In this document: in pieces, positions 37,333 through 51,065 of the stretch
Layout of the letters: every line of letters starts with the position of its first letter
How positions within the stretch are numbered: the first letter of the stretch is position 1
Assembly: GCA_025966315.1 (NCBI GenBank)
Contig: JAOPUZ010000023.1
Coordinates: forward strand, 124,001-188,000
Direction: 5' to 3'
DNA from: Frankiales bacterium
Lineage (GTDB): Bacteria > Actinomycetota > Actinomycetes > Mycobacteriales > Jatrophihabitantaceae
Length of the DNA: 64,000 nucleotides
Notes under the pieces: generated by a model
Database searches by the model: none
What the model saw: only the letters and a program-made list of their open reading frames with translations
Told to the model about the DNA's origin: nothing
Translations under genes and position numbers: made by a program

Positions 37333-38877
37333 CTATGCCGTCAGGCGCATCGCTGCGCTCACTTCATTTTCGTCCGCCGGGCCGGACGACTCGATCTCGC
37401 AGCGATTACGCCCGGCCGCCTTGGCCCGGTACAGCGCACGGTCGGCCGCGCCGAGCAGCGTCATCGATGTCGCGGATCCATCCTGGGAGATCGCTACCCC
37501 GACGCTGCCACTGATCGGTACCGGCGCCTGGGCATTGACCAGGCTGGCGCGAAGTCGTTCGGCCGCGGCGCTCGCGTCGGACCGGGTTACCCCGGCGAGC
37601 ACCACGCCGAATTCCTCGCCTCCGTAACGAGCCACCACGTCCGTCGAGCGGGTCGCGGACTGTAGCGCTGACGCGGCGACCCGCAGCACCTCGTCGCCGA
37701 CCAGGTGGCCGTGCTCGTCGTTCACTCGTTTGAAGTGGTCGAGATCGACGAGCGCCACCGCAATCGAGCCGCCCGTCCGTTGAGCGCGAGCCAATTCGCG
37801 CGCCAGATGCTCATCGAACATCCGCCGGTTCAACACCCCGGTGAGGCCGTCGGTGCTGGCCGCGTTGCGCAGTTGGCGGACGAGCATCGCCCGGGCCAGC
37901 GCCAGCCCCGACTGCGACGCCGCCTGGCTGGCGGTGGACAGCATCCAGCGTTGCAGACCGATCCGGGCCGTGCGCCGCGGAACTTCCAGCACCAGCCAGC
38001 CACCGATGGTGCGATCCACCGGGATCGGCAGGACCACGGCAGTGCCCAGGTTCGGAAGCACCCGATCCAGATGCGGGTTTCGGGCCGCCACGACCCGGCG
38101 CAGCAACACCGGCGCACCGCTGTCGTTGGCCTCGGACAGCGCCTGGTCTGCAGCCAAATCCGTCACCGCGTCGGCCAGGATCACGATTCCTCGCGTCATC
38201 GACAGTTCGGTCACCATCGTGCGGGTCAGCAAGCCGGCGATCTCGTCGGCATTCTGCAGTAGTTGCAATGCCACGGCCAGTTCATGCAGCACCTCGGCCG
38301 AGAACCGCCGCTTCTTCAATTCCCGTTCGTTGGTGGCCGCAAACGTCGAGGTCGTCAGCGCGGTGAGCCATATCGCGGCAAGGAATACGACGTAGTGCCG
38401 GTAAGGAAATTCAGTCGTTGCCGTGACCGCCTGGAACACGCCGTCGCGTACCATTTCGATCGCGCACATCACGGCAATCGAGTGCCATAACGCCACCTTG
38501 ATGCCAGACCTGAACGACATCAGCAGACAGACGCCCATCACGTGCACGACGATGAGGTACGTGACCATGCCGGTTGGGCCACCGAGGCTCACCAGCAGAA
38601 TCGCGCCGCACAGACCGTCGGCCAGTAATCCGGCGGAGGCAATCGCAATCGCGAATTGCCGGCCCACTCGCGGCGACAGCGGCGTAAGCAGGCACAGCAC
38701 CAGGTAGCCGACGGCCATCGGCGGCAGGGGTAATCCAACGTCGGCACGCTCACTGGGCAGGGCCTGCCACAATACGATGGCGGCGGCGAGCAGGCCGAGC
38801 CGCAACGCGGTGGCCCACCGGATGCGATCAGCCAGCGGGACCAGGCCACGCCGGGACGGGTCTTGCTTTTTACTCAT
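37333..38877 (-). CDS. Membrane-bound diguanylate cyclase with GAF-like domain
   Basis: A 514-residue protein that should make c-di-GMP from two GTP. Residues about 22-185 hold five or six membrane helices, 190-335 resemble a GAF sensor, and 345-500 form a GGDEF domain: STDGLTGVLNRRMFDEHL, VDLDHFKRVNDEHGHLVGDE and RYGGEEFGVVL with GGEEF at 419-423. An RxxD inhibitory site (RSTD, 410-413) stands five residues before it, so product inhibition is expected. The start ATG at 38877 overlaps by four bases the stop of the upstream membrane-anchored TasA-like gene, so the two are made together. The input signal is unknown. Confidence 0.93.
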   Translation of the reverse strand: MSKKQDPSRRGLVPLADRIRWATALRLGLLAAAIVLWQALPSERADVGLPLPPMAVGYLVLCLLTPLSPRVGRQFAIAIASAGLLADGLCGAILLVSLGGPTGMVTYLIVVHVMGVCLLMSFRSGIKVALWHSIAVMCAIEMVRDGVFQAVTATTEFPYRHYVVFLAAIWLTALTTSTFAATNERELKKRRFSAEVLHELAVALQLLQNADEIAGLLTRTMVTELSMTRGIVILADAVTDLAADQALSEANDSGAPVLLRRVVAARNPHLDRVLPNLGTAVVLPIPVDRTIGGWLVLEVPRRTARIGLQRWMLSTASQAASQSGLALARAMLVRQLRNAASTDGLTGVLNRRMFDEHLARELARAQRTGGSIAVALVDLDHFKRVNDEHGHLVGDEVLRVAASALQSATRSTDVVARYGGEEFGVVLAGVTRSDASAAAERLRASLVNAQAPVPISGSVGVAISQDGSATSMTLLGAADRALYRAKAAGRNRCEIESSGPADENEVSAAMRLTA

Positions 38878-40040
38878 GGCAGTTCCTTACGGGATTCGGA
38901 TACACGGTTTTCGGAATGAGTGGATTCGGATTGACGGGTTTTCGCCCGCAAGTGCGGGAATTGAATTCTTGGGCTGCGGAACAACGGCGCTCGTGACAAC
39001 TTGGGATCGGAATGATCCATCCGGTTCTGGATCAACAGGAATACGACGACCAGCACGAGCAGTGCGACGGGGAATGCGGCCCGGGTGGCCAGTCCGGCCG
39101 CGACCGCCTGTAGCGCAACCCAGTGGTCCGCAGCCGTGACCTGAGTGCTCGCCGTCGACGGCGTCGGGCTCGAGGGGTCGTCGACGGCGGCCGCCGCGCC
39201 GGTGTCACGCGGGTGGGCTCGCGCCGTCGGAGCAGGTTGGCCGGTCGGCGTAGCGGTTGGCACGGCCGGACTCGAGCGCGCCGAACCGGTACCCACGGGC
39301 GGCCCTGAGGTCGAACCGGCGGAGGTCGAGCCGGCGGAGGTCGAGCTGGGCCACGCGGTGGCGGGCCTGGAGGTGGGCGACGCGGTGACGGTAATCGAGG
39401 GATCAGCAGGAGTTCCGGACGGCGCGATCGAGGCGAAAACCGCGTCCCACTCGAAATCGGCGCTCGCCGAGGTGCCCTGGGCGGTATCGACGTCGGCCAC
39501 CTGCACGTCGAAACGAAACGTTGCCGACGCGACCGAGGACGAACCGGCACGTTGCCAGCCGGTATCCAGGGGGTCCTCGCGGGCGCCGAGCCCGGCTAGG
39601 GTGCCGTCGTAGAGCGGTTCGCCCTGGAAGTCCGCACACGAGTTCTGCTCGCCACTACCGACGGAAACTCGCACCATCAACCAAGTTGACAGCTCGCCGG
39701 TGACGTCATCGGCGCGTAGCACGACTCGCTGTCCGGCCCCGGTTCCGGGAATGCTCACGATCGTGCAGCGACTCACTTCTCGTCCCGGCTGCAAGTCGTG
39801 ATCATCGAACAAGGCGGGTTCGCTCGGCGCCGACGGATCCGCCTCGGACGGCGACGCGGCCGAGTTGGCGGCAAGCCGCATCGAATAGATGCGGCCACCG
39901 GCATCGTGACTCGGTGATTGCGCGCCTCGCCCGAGCCCAATTCCGGCAACGGCCAGCAGCGCGGTCAGCAGGAATGCGGGCAACGCGTAAAGGTAGGCAG
40001 AAGCGTTGCCACGCGTGGGGTTTTTCGCCGTACCGGTCAC
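38874..40040 (-). CDS. Membrane-anchored TasA/camelysin-like protein
   Basis: A 388-residue exported protein. A membrane segment or signal (18-36) leads to a domain (50-202) sharing two blocks with the protein of 40273-41007: DLQPGREVSRCTIV here against ALKPGDSGSSCITV there, and FRFDVQVADVDTAQG with ADFEW against FRFNYALATDAPNTAQG with KLTWE. These blocks are typical of TasA/camelysin-type matrix proteins. A 100-residue Ser/Thr/Pro/Gly stalk, a C-terminal membrane helix (321-338) and a 50-residue cytosolic tail follow. It starts with GTG and is coupled to the cyclase gene. Proposed role: tethered fibre subunit or anchor. No closer relative is recognised. Confidence 0.65.
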   Translation of the reverse strand: MTGTAKNPTRGNASAYLYALPAFLLTALLAVAGIGLGRGAQSPSHDAGGRIYSMRLAANSAASPSEADPSAPSEPALFDDHDLQPGREVSRCTIVSIPGTGAGQRVVLRADDVTGELSTWLMVRVSVGSGEQNSCADFQGEPLYDGTLAGLGAREDPLDTGWQRAGSSSVASATFRFDVQVADVDTAQGTSASADFEWDAVFASIAPSGTPADPSITVTASPTSRPATAWPSSTSAGSTSAGSTSGPPVGTGSARSSPAVPTATPTGQPAPTARAHPRDTGAAAAVDDPSSPTPSTASTQVTAADHWVALQAVAAGLATRAAFPVALLVLVVVFLLIQNRMDHSDPKLSRAPLFRSPRIQFPHLRAKTRQSESTHSENRVSESRKELP

Positions 40041-40272
40041 CCGTATTTGATCGGTTTAGTGCGGCATCAATTGAGTGATGCGGGGCCTTGCGACCGTACT
40101 TCTTGGGCCGATGCGCACAAGGTTAGGCCCGCAGACCCAAACATGTTGACTTTGCTTGGGCTGGTCCGACACCGCCCGATTGGTTGGGCACAGAACGTTT
40201 TCGCAACCTATCAAATCCATTGGTATGACCCAACCAGGTCATCCCGTCAATCCAGAGAAAGCAGGCCACACC
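40041..40272. promoter_or_regulatory. Divergent promoter region of the TasA-like genes
   Basis: A 232-bp spacer between the two TasA-like genes. It holds a 6-bp inverted repeat GCATCA-ATTGAG-TGATGC (40064-40081), and ATCAAAT occurs close upstream of both starts (40051-40045 on the minus strand; 40210-40216 on the plus strand), so both genes may share a promoter type. I saw no c-di-GMP riboswitch consensus. The region is less GC-rich than its surroundings. Confidence 0.5.
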
Positions 40273-41007
40273 ATGGTCGGACAACATAGAGGCCGCGACG
40301 AAGCCGGTGCGGAGGCGCGCAGTACCGATTCGTCAGCACCACGCCCCCGCGCCAGCCGTCGAACCGGCCGTCTACTGTTTGCCGCTGGCGTGCCGTTAGG
40401 TCTGCTCGGTGCTGGCGCCTTGGTATGGCAAGCCTCCTACGCAGCATTCAGTTCCACCACCGTCAACCCGGGAAACACCTTCACCGCCGGCAGCGTCGTA
40501 CTCACGGACAACGACAGCGGTACCGCGGTGTTCACCACGGCAGCTCTGAAGCCGGGTGACAGCGGATCGTCCTGCATCACCGTCACCTACAGCGGATCGC
40601 TCACGCCGTCGGCACCGGTTCAGCTGTACGTGGCGTCGGGCGATGCCACCGATACACCCGGATCTGGTGGCGGCGCGCTGTCGACCGCGTTGGACTTCAG
40701 TGTCGAAACGGCCACCGGATCCGGAATCTTCGGTTCCGGGGCGCCGTGTACGGCGCTGAGCGGCACCGCAATCTTCGGTAGCGCAGCGAATACCACCATT
40801 ACCGCAGGAGCCATGTTGTCGGATTTCGTGGCCAAGAACGCCTACAGCAGCGGCGGCACCACCAGCGTGTCCTCCGCCTGGACGCCGACCGGCGGTTCGA
40901 GCACCACCAAGGTGTTCCGATTCAACTACGCCTTGGCCACCGATGCGCCGAATACCGCTCAGGGAGCGGTTGCCACCGTGAAATTGACATGGGAATCACG
41001 CAGCTGA
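40273..41007 (+). CDS. Secreted TasA/camelysin-like protein with SipW-type signal
   Basis: With ATG at 40273 (AGG seven bases upstream) the protein has 244 residues; ATG 40225 is an alternative giving 260. A basic N-terminus and a hydrophobic segment (33-51) are followed by WQASYAAFSSTTVNPGNTF, the pattern of SipW-dependent signal peptides in which cleavage precedes AFSS-like sequence. The mature part has LKPGDSGSSCITVTYSGSL and ends FRFNYALATDAPNTAQG followed by KLTWESRS, as in TasA/camelysin (M73-like) proteins. There is no C-terminal anchor. Its 3' end overlaps the peptidase gene by 19 bases. It is probably a matrix or fibre subunit. Confidence 0.75.
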   Translation: MVGQHRGRDEAGAEARSTDSSAPRPRASRRTGRLLFAAGVPLGLLGAGALVWQASYAAFSSTTVNPGNTFTAGSVVLTDNDSGTAVFTTAALKPGDSGSSCITVTYSGSLTPSAPVQLYVASGDATDTPGSGGGALSTALDFSVETATGSGIFGSGAPCTALSGTAIFGSAANTTITAGAMLSDFVAKNAYSSGGTTSVSSAWTPTGGSSTTKVFRFNYALATDAPNTAQGAVATVKLTWESRS

Positions 41008-41516
41008 CCGGTGCCGCCCGCCAACTCGTGCAGTCGATCGTCATCGGCCTGTGCGCGGTGGTAGGCAGCCTGGTGCTCATCTCGGTAGTGCCGGCGCTGT
41101 TCGGTTGGCGATCAGTGAACGTGCTCAGCGGTTCGATGGCACCCAGGATTCACCCGGGCGACGTCATCGCGGTTGCGCACATCGTGCCCGCTGAGCTGCA
41201 CCCCGGTCAGGTCGTCCTGGTCCGCGAACGGGCCGATGGTGACCGCATGGTCATGCACCGCTTCGTGCGCTTCACCCCGACCGGCGACCTGATCACCAAG
41301 GGCGACGCGAACCGGGAGGTTGACTCCTCCCCGGTACCGCCGCAGGATTTGCTCGGCCTGCCGCGGCTCCGGGTTCCATGGATTGGATTGCCCGCGATCT
41401 GGTGGCGCGCTCACCAAACGCTGCCGTTGGCCCTGCTGGCCAGCGGTGCCGGGATAGCGGGCGCGATCACGCTCGGCGCGGACGGGGTGACGGCGCGCCA
41501 TCGCCGCGCCATCTGA
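40989..41516 (+). CDS. sipW: SipW-type signal peptidase I
   Basis: A 175-residue membrane peptidase of the ER-type S26B branch. N-terminal helix 15-37, nucleophile serine S49 in SGSMAPRIHPGDV, catalytic histidine H90 in DRMVMHRFVRF (histidine replaces the lysine of ordinary bacterial LepB), and TKGDANREVD at 104-113; a second helix is near 141-160. SipW in Bacillus processes TasA and TapA for biofilm fibres. The gene overlaps the 3' end of the TasA-like gene, which is very likely its substrate, and the tethered protein may be another. Confidence 0.92.
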   Translation: MGITQLTGAARQLVQSIVIGLCAVVGSLVLISVVPALFGWRSVNVLSGSMAPRIHPGDVIAVAHIVPAELHPGQVVLVRERADGDRMVMHRFVRFTPTGDLITKGDANREVDSSPVPPQDLLGLPRLRVPWIGLPAIWWRAHQTLPLALLASGAGIAGAITLGADGVTARHRRAI

Positions 41517-41626
41517 GTATGCGACCGCACGGCGGGACCCAGGGCAGGCGGTATCAGATCAGGATCAGGTTCCGGAGGAGACCTCCGCGTTACAGCAGAG
41601 ACACATGGACTTGCGACAATCGCCGC

Positions 41627-45691
<4,065 letters not shown>

Positions 45692-45725
45692 CGGGAGCCA
45701 GCCAAAATCGCCGAAGTCATCGGCA

Positions 45726-46835
45726 TCATCGCGATGTCGCGGTGATGGTGGCCGAGCCGAGCACCCGGTCGCCGTCGTACATCACCAGCGCCTGGCCAGC
45801 GGCCACCCCGAACTGCGGTCGGTCGAGCCGCGCGGTCAGACCACCGTCGGGATCGAGCCGCACTCGCGCGGGCGACACCATTCCATGAGCTCGCAACTGG
45901 ACGGCACAGTCGAATTCGTCCGAGCCCCGACGTGAAATCCAGACCGGCGCCGTACAGCTGATCGCGCCGACCTCCAACGCGGCCTTGTCCCCCACCACCA
46001 CGGTGTTGGACTTCGGGCTGATGGACAGCACGTAGCGCGGTTTTCCACCGGCGGCGGGCGTGGTCAGGTTGAGCCCCTTGCGCTGGCCGACGGTGAAGCC
46101 GAAGGTGCCGGCATGCTCGCCCAGCACCTGGCCGTCCGCGTCGACGATGTCCCCCGGACGCTCACCCAGCCGGTCGGTGAGGAAACGCTGGGTGTCGCCG
46201 TCGGCAATGAAGCAGATGTCGTGGGAATCGGGCTTGTCGGCCACCGACAGTCCCCGGGCGGCGGCCTCGGCCCGGACCTGGTCCTTGGTGGAATCGCCGA
46301 GCGGGAAGATCGCGTGCGACAGCTGATCGGGGGTCAGCACGGCCAGCACGTAGGACTGGTCCTTGCCGGCGTCGACCGAGCGACGCAACTCCCCGTCGGC
46401 GAGCTGGGCGTGATGGCCGGTGACCACCGCGTCGAACCCGAGTGCCAGAGCGCGATCGAGCAACGCCGAGAACTTGATCTGCTCGTTGCAACGCAGGCAC
46501 GGGTTCGGCGTCCGGCCGGCCTCGTACTCGGCCACGAAGTCATCGATCACGTCAGCGGCGAAGCGTTCGGCGAAATCCCATACGTAGAAAGGGATTCCGA
46601 GCACATCGGCCGCACGGCGCGCATCGTTGGCGTCCTCGACGGAGCAGCAGCCACGCGCCCCGGAACGGAGGGTGGCCGGCTGCCGCGACAGCGCCAGGTG
46701 CACCCCGGTCACGTCCCAGCCGGCATCCACCGCCCGAGCCGCCGCCACCGCGGAATCAACCCCACCGCTCATGGCCGCGAGCACCTTCAACGGGACATCG
46801 CTGGTCGTCGCGTTCAAGCAAGCATCCCCTTTCAT
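45726..46835 (-). CDS. mnmA: tRNA 2-thiouridine(34) synthase MnmA
   Basis: Thiolates U34 of tRNA Lys, Glu and Gln. The protein has the PP-loop [18 protein letters not shown], the two catalytic cysteines in [16 protein letters not shown] and [10 protein letters not shown], and the domain [20 protein letters not shown] 46835 overlaps the cysteine desulfurase stop by four bases; a TTG at 46817 with AAAGGGG upstream is an alternative giving 363 residues. Coupling to the desulfurase makes sense because that enzyme provides the sulfur. Confidence 0.95.
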   Translation of the reverse strand: MKGDACLNATTSDVPLKVLAAMSGGVDSAVAAARAVDAGWDVTGVHLALSRQPATLRSGARGCCSVEDANDARRAADVLGIPFYVWDFAERFAADVIDDFVAEYEAGRTPNPCLRCNEQIKFSALLDRALALGFDAVVTGHHAQLADGELRRSVDAGKDQSYVLAVLTPDQLSHAIFPLGDSTKDQVRAEAAARGLSVADKPDSHDICFIADGDTQRFLTDRLGERPGDIVDADGQVLGEHAGTFGFTVGQRKGLNLTTPAAGGKPRYVLSISPKSNTVVVGDKAALEVGAISCTAPVWISRRGSDEFDCAVQLRAHGMVSPARVRLDPDGGLTARLDRPQFGVAAGQALVMYDGDRVLGSATITATSR

Positions 46836-48010
46836 CGTCGCACCGCATTGGCCAAACCGGCCCGGCGAGCCCGTTCGACCACGCCGCCGATCGCGCCCAC
46901 CACCGCCTCGACGTCGGACTCGGTGGACGTGTGCCCCAACGAGAATCGCAGCGAACCACGGGCCGTCGCCTCGTCCGCCCCCATCGCCAGCAGGACGTGG
47001 GAGGGCTGCGACACGCCGGCCGAGCACGCAGAGCCGGTGGAGCATTCGACGCCCTTGGCATCCAGCAGCATCAAGAGCGAGTCACCCTCGCAGCCCCGGA
47101 AGGACGCGTGCACGTTGCCGGGCAGCCGCTGGGTCGGATGGCCGTTGATCCGGGCCTCAGGGACCTCGCGGAGGATGCCCGCGATCAACGTGTTGCGCAG
47201 GCCGGTCAGTCGCTGGGCCATTTCGCTGCGCCGTCCGACCGCGAGCTCGGCCGCCAGCGACAAGCCGACCACACCGGCGGTATCCAGGGTGCCCGACCGG
47301 ACGTCACGCTCCTGGCCGCCACCGTGCAGCAGCGGAACGCAGTTGACATCCCGGCTGAGCAGCAGCGCGCCGGCTCCGTACGGCCCGCCGAGCTTGTGAG
47401 CGGTGACCGTCAGCGCATCCACGCCCGAGCGCGCGAAGGAGACATCGAGGGTGCCGACCGCCTGCACCGCGTCGGTGTGGAACGGGATGTCCCACTGGTG
47501 CGCGACCTCGGCCAGCTCGCTGATCGGCTGGACGGTACCGATCTCATTGTTGGCCCACATCACGCTCACCAGGGCGACGGAGCCCGGATCGCGCGCGATA
47601 GCGGTCGCCAGCGTGTCCGGGTGGACCTGGCCGACCTCGTCGACGGGCAGCAATTCAACCTGCGCCTGCTCGTGCGAGCCCAGCCAGAGCACCGCGTCCA
47701 GGACCGCGTGATGCTCGATGGCACTGACGAGGATCCGGCGCCGGGCGGCGTTCTCGGCTCGACGGGCGAGATAAATGCCCTTTACGGCCAAATTGTCGGA
47801 CTCGGTGCCACCACCGGTGAAGATGATCTCCGAAGGGCCGGCGTCCAGGCTGGCCGCCAACCGCTCCCGCGACTCTTCGACGGTGCGGCGGGCGCGACGA
47901 CCCGCGGCGTGCAGGGAGGACGCGTTGCCGACCTCACTCATGGTCGCGGACATGGCAGAGATGACCTCCTCCAGCATGGGAGTGGTCGCCGCGTGATCGA
48001 GGTAGGCCAT
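46832..48010 (-). CDS. iscS: Cysteine desulfurase (NifS/IscS family)
   Basis: A PLP enzyme that removes sulfur from cysteine as a persulfide for tRNA thiolation and Fe-S clusters. The 392-residue protein starts [17 protein letters not shown], with [14 protein letters not shown], the PLP-lysine block [16 protein letters not shown], and the catalytic cysteine in [23 protein letters not shown] 48010 is the family start; the open frame continues far upstream through the MFS gene without meaning. It forms an operon with mnmA, suggesting its main client is tRNA thiolation. Confidence 0.95.
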   Translation of the reverse strand: MAYLDHAATTPMLEEVISAMSATMSEVGNASSLHAAGRRARRTVEESRERLAASLDAGPSEIIFTGGGTESDNLAVKGIYLARRAENAARRRILVSAIEHHAVLDAVLWLGSHEQAQVELLPVDEVGQVHPDTLATAIARDPGSVALVSVMWANNEIGTVQPISELAEVAHQWDIPFHTDAVQAVGTLDVSFARSGVDALTVTAHKLGGPYGAGALLLSRDVNCVPLLHGGGQERDVRSGTLDTAGVVGLSLAAELAVGRRSEMAQRLTGLRNTLIAGILREVPEARINGHPTQRLPGNVHASFRGCEGDSLLMLLDAKGVECSTGSACSAGVSQPSHVLLAMGADEATARGSLRFSLGHTSTESDVEAVVGAIGGVVERARRAGLANAVRR

Positions 48011-48060
48011 CCGGTCCAGCTTACGGTCAGATTTCCGGCGGTGCTCCGACGGCAGTCGGA

Positions 48061-49416
48061 CTAACTGCGCACAGCACTCGGCCGGATCTGCCCGGCCCGC
48101 GGGATGGCCAGGCCGGCGATCGCCGCCATCGTGGTGAACACCACGGCCAGCGCCACGGGATAGCTGAGTGTGCCGCTCGCGGCGATGGCCACCAGGGCGC
48201 CCGCAAACGCGGTGCTGAGGGCGCTGGCGGTCGAGTCGGCCAGTTGCAACGCGGCCGAATCCGAGCCGCGGTCGGCATCGGTGGTGAAGTCGAGCAGGGT
48301 GACGCTCACCGTGGTCAGGGCCAGTCCCGCGCCCAGCCCGGCCAGTGGCCAGACGAAGAACGAGAGCACTCCTAGCCGACCCACCAGCGTCGCGATGCTC
48401 ATGCCCACCCCCGCCCCGGCAATGCAGGCCAGCCCCGCGCGAACCAGCACCGGCCGGCGCTCGGGCGGGGTACGCGTCTGCACCTGCGAACCGGCGGCCC
48501 AGCTCAGCGCCGACAGGATCAGCGGCAGGCCGGACACGGTGGGCGAGTAACCGTGCACCAGCGTGAGGGTGAGCGGCACGGTCGATTCCATGCCGACGAA
48601 CGTGCCGCCCAACACGCCCCGGAACGCGACGACCGCCGGTACGCCGCGCCCGAACCGGAACGTGCCGGTGGGCACCAAGCGGCGCAGGCCCACCACCAGC
48701 GCCACTACCCCGACCGCTCCTACCGCGACCGGCACCGGGCCGTGATGCTCGCCGAGATTGGCCACCGCGGCCACCCCGAACGCGGCCAGCAGGGCGTACC
48801 CGATCCGGGCGATTCCAGGCGGTGTATCGGCGTGCGCCGTCTGGGCACTGCGACGCAAACCCAACAGGGACGGCAGCATCAGCAGACCGCCGACCACCAC
48901 GAAGGGGGCGAGTCCGCTGAAGACCCAGCGCCAGGACAGGTGCTCGGTCAACCAACCGGCCACGATCGGACCGACCAGACCGGGCACGATCCACGCCGTG
49001 GACAGGGCCGCGAAGATGCGAGGCCGTAGCTCCTCCGGGTAAACCACACCCAGGACGACGTACATCGCCGTGATCAACAAGCCGGTCGACAGCCCCTGCA
49101 CCACCCGGCCGCCGACGAGTTGCCACATCGCCTGAGCCGAGCCCGCGATCAGCAGGCCGGTGACGAACAGGACCAGGCCGGCCAGCAGCGGAGTGACCGG
49201 CCCGCGCCGGTCGGACGCCAGTCCGCTGATGACCATGCCCACCAGGCTGGCGACCAGAAATCCGGTGAAGGACCAGCCGTAGGCCGCCAGCCCGTGCAGG
49301 CTACGGGCCGCCGTCGGCAACGCGGTGGCCACCGCCATCGCCTCGAACGCGATGATCGTCATCAGCATCAGAATCGCCACCGACGTCAACCGATAGGCCG
49401 GCGCGAAGAGGCTCAT
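48061..49416 (-). CDS. MFS transporter, probable drug/efflux type
   Basis: A 451-residue membrane protein with about 12-14 helices. The loop after helix 2 reads GLASDRRGPVTPLL, the MFS motif A (GxxxDRxG) region, and the helix-5 pattern GLVGPIVAGWLTEHLSWRWVF matches motif C of proton-coupled efflux pumps. Substrate cannot be read. It starts with MSLFAPAYRLTSVAILMLMT and lies 15 bases downstream of the small exported protein gene on the same strand. Confidence 0.88.
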   Translation of the reverse strand: MSLFAPAYRLTSVAILMLMTIIAFEAMAVATALPTAARSLHGLAAYGWSFTGFLVASLVGMVISGLASDRRGPVTPLLAGLVLFVTGLLIAGSAQAMWQLVGGRVVQGLSTGLLITAMYVVLGVVYPEELRPRIFAALSTAWIVPGLVGPIVAGWLTEHLSWRWVFSGLAPFVVVGGLLMLPSLLGLRRSAQTAHADTPPGIARIGYALLAAFGVAAVANLGEHHGPVPVAVGAVGVVALVVGLRRLVPTGTFRFGRGVPAVVAFRGVLGGTFVGMESTVPLTLTLVHGYSPTVSGLPLILSALSWAAGSQVQTRTPPERRPVLVRAGLACIAGAGVGMSIATLVGRLGVLSFFVWPLAGLGAGLALTTVSVTLLDFTTDADRGSDSAALQLADSTASALSTAFAGALVAIAASGTLSYPVALAVVFTTMAAIAGLAIPRAGQIRPSAVRS

Positions 49417-49431
49417 ATCGGCGAGCTCATC

Positions 49432-49977
49432 TCAGCCGTCGACCTGATCCGCCTCGCGCACCGCATACCCGCCCGAAGCGGCCAACGCGACGCCGATCGC
49501 CGCCAGCACGGTCGTGACGACCACGATCCCGCTCGGCCACGCCGAGCCGGCGTCATCGGCATCGTCGACGAAGACCTTGGGTACGCCCTGGCAGCTGACG
49601 TGATAGTCGCCGGAGCGGGTCAGCTGGAACGTGGCGAAGACGTGCAGGTCGCGGGCGTCGTCCATGGTGGCCACGATCGACAACGGCTGTGCGCCGTCGC
49701 TGCTCGTCCCGGTGCAGTTCAGGGTGACCCCGGAGCCGATCACACCCTTGGCCGCCAGCGTCGCCGGGCCGTCGGTGCTCGAGAGCTGGTAGACCTTGCC
49801 GGCGGTGAGCCGGTAGGTGGACGGCGGCGAGGCGCCGGAGCCGTCGTAGGCGTGGTGCTGTGATCCGGCCGCCAAGCGGGCCACGGCCAGCAGCACAAAG
49901 GCGAGCAGCAGTACTGCGGCGCCGACGACCAGCCGGCGACGCGCCGCGACAACGGTCGGGGGGACGCTCAACGCCAT
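49432..49977 (-). CDS. Small exported protein with two membrane helices
   Basis: A 181-residue protein with an N-terminal helix (about 14-37), an extracytoplasmic domain with two cysteines ([11 protein letters not shown] and [12 protein letters not shown], possibly a disulfide) and a C-terminal helix (about 148-172). The family is not recognised. It overlaps the 3' end of the PLP-enzyme gene by ten bases and precedes the MFS gene closely, so it is part of one long operon. It could assist the transporter, but this is only positional inference. Confidence 0.7.
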   Translation of the reverse strand: MALSVPPTVVAARRRLVVGAAVLLLAFVLLAVARLAAGSQHHAYDGSGASPPSTYRLTAGKVYQLSSTDGPATLAAKGVIGSGVTLNCTGTSSDGAQPLSIVATMDDARDLHVFATFQLTRSGDYHVSCQGVPKVFVDDADDAGSAWPSGIVVVTTVLAAIGVALAASGGYAVREADQVDG

Positions 49978-51065
49978 TCGCCCCCGGCCAGGACACCTTC
50001 GAGAAACGCCCGCTGAGGCGCGAGGTCGAGGCCGCGGGCCGCCAACCAGTCGTCGGCGTAGTAGCTGTCGTGATAGCGCTCGCCGCCGTCGCAGATGAGC
50101 GTCACGATGCTGGCCGCGGCCCCCCGCGCCCGCAGCCCGGCCGCAACCCGCAGGGCGCCGACGAAGTTCGTGCCCGTCGACGGGCCGACCCGACGGCCGA
50201 GCCGATCGCTGAGCAGCCGCATCGCCGCCAGGGACGCCTCGTCCGGCACCGCGATCATCCGATCCACCACGTCGCCGACGAAGCTCGGCTCCACGCGCGG
50301 TCGGCCGATCCCTTCGATCCGGGAACCGATCCCGGTCCGAACCCGGTCATCGCGAGCCAGCCAGCCGGGCAGGAACGCAGAGTTGTCCACGTCCACCACG
50401 CAGAGCCGAGTCGCCAACCGCCGGTAGCGCAGGTAGCGACCGATGGTTGCCGAGGTACCGCCAGTGCCGGCACCGACGACGATCCAGTCCGGCACCGGAT
50501 GCCGCTCCGCCGACAACTGCGCGAAGATCGACTCGGCGATGTTGTTGTTGCCTCGCCAGTCGGTGGCCCGCTCGGCGAAGGTGAACTGGTCCAGGTAATG
50601 ACCACCGCAGTCGGCCGCCAGCCGGCGGGCCTCGTCGTAGACCGTGGTCGGGTCATCGACCAGATGACAGCGGCCGCCTTCGCGCTCGATCAGCGCGATC
50701 TTGCCGGTCGAGGTGCTGGCCGGCATCACCGCGATGAACGGCAGGTTCAGCATTCGCGCGAAGTACGCCTCGCTGATCGCCGTGGAGCCGGACGACGACT
50801 CGATCACCGTCGTTCCCTCGGTCAGCCAGCCGTTGGCGAGGGCATAGAGGAAGAGCGATCGGGCCAGCCGGTGCTTGAGCGAGCCGGTCGGATGCGTGGA
50901 TTCGTCCTTGAAGTAGAGGTCGATCGGCCAGCCGGGCGGCAGCTCGAATCGCACCAGGTGGGTGTCGGCGGATCGGTTGGCGTCCGCCTCGACCAACCTG
51001 ATCGCCTCATCCGACCAGGCACGCGCGGTGGCATCGCTGCGGTCGATGTCATCGGAGGGCGTCAT
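49968..51065 (-). CDS. cds1: PLP-dependent cysteine desulfhydrase / cysteine-synthase-like (Cds1 type)
   Basis: A 365-residue fold-type II PLP enzyme. The PLP lysine is K64 in [16 protein letters not shown], with the substrate loop [15 protein letters not shown], and the phosphate loop [14 protein letters not shown]. The [17 protein letters not shown] block matches the actinobacterial group that includes Mycobacterium Cds1, which releases H2S from cysteine; a synthase role cannot be excluded. ATG 51065 overlaps the HAD gene stop by four bases. The frame to 51179 is not supported. Confidence 0.82.
   Translation of the reverse strand: MTPSDDIDRSDATARAWSDEAIRLVEADANRSADTHLVRFELPPGWPIDLYFKDESTHPTGSLKHRLARSLFLYALANGWLTEGTTVIESSSGSTAISEAYFARMLNLPFIAVMPASTSTGKIALIEREGGRCHLVDDPTTVYDEARRLAADCGGHYLDQFTFAERATDWRGNNNIAESIFAQLSAERHPVPDWIVVGAGTGGTSATIGRYLRYRRLATRLCVVDVDNSAFLPGWLARDDRVRTGIGSRIEGIGRPRVEPSFVGDVVDRMIAVPDEASLAAMRLLSDRLGRRVGPSTGTNFVGALRVAAGLRARGAAASIVTLICDGGERYHDSYYADDWLAARGLDLAPQRAFLEGVLAGGEWR

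Noticed and set aside
40041-40272. c-di-GMP riboswitch upstream of the TasA-like genes
   Set aside because: I looked for GEMM-type conserved elements and did not find them; only a short inverted repeat and AT-rich boxes are present.
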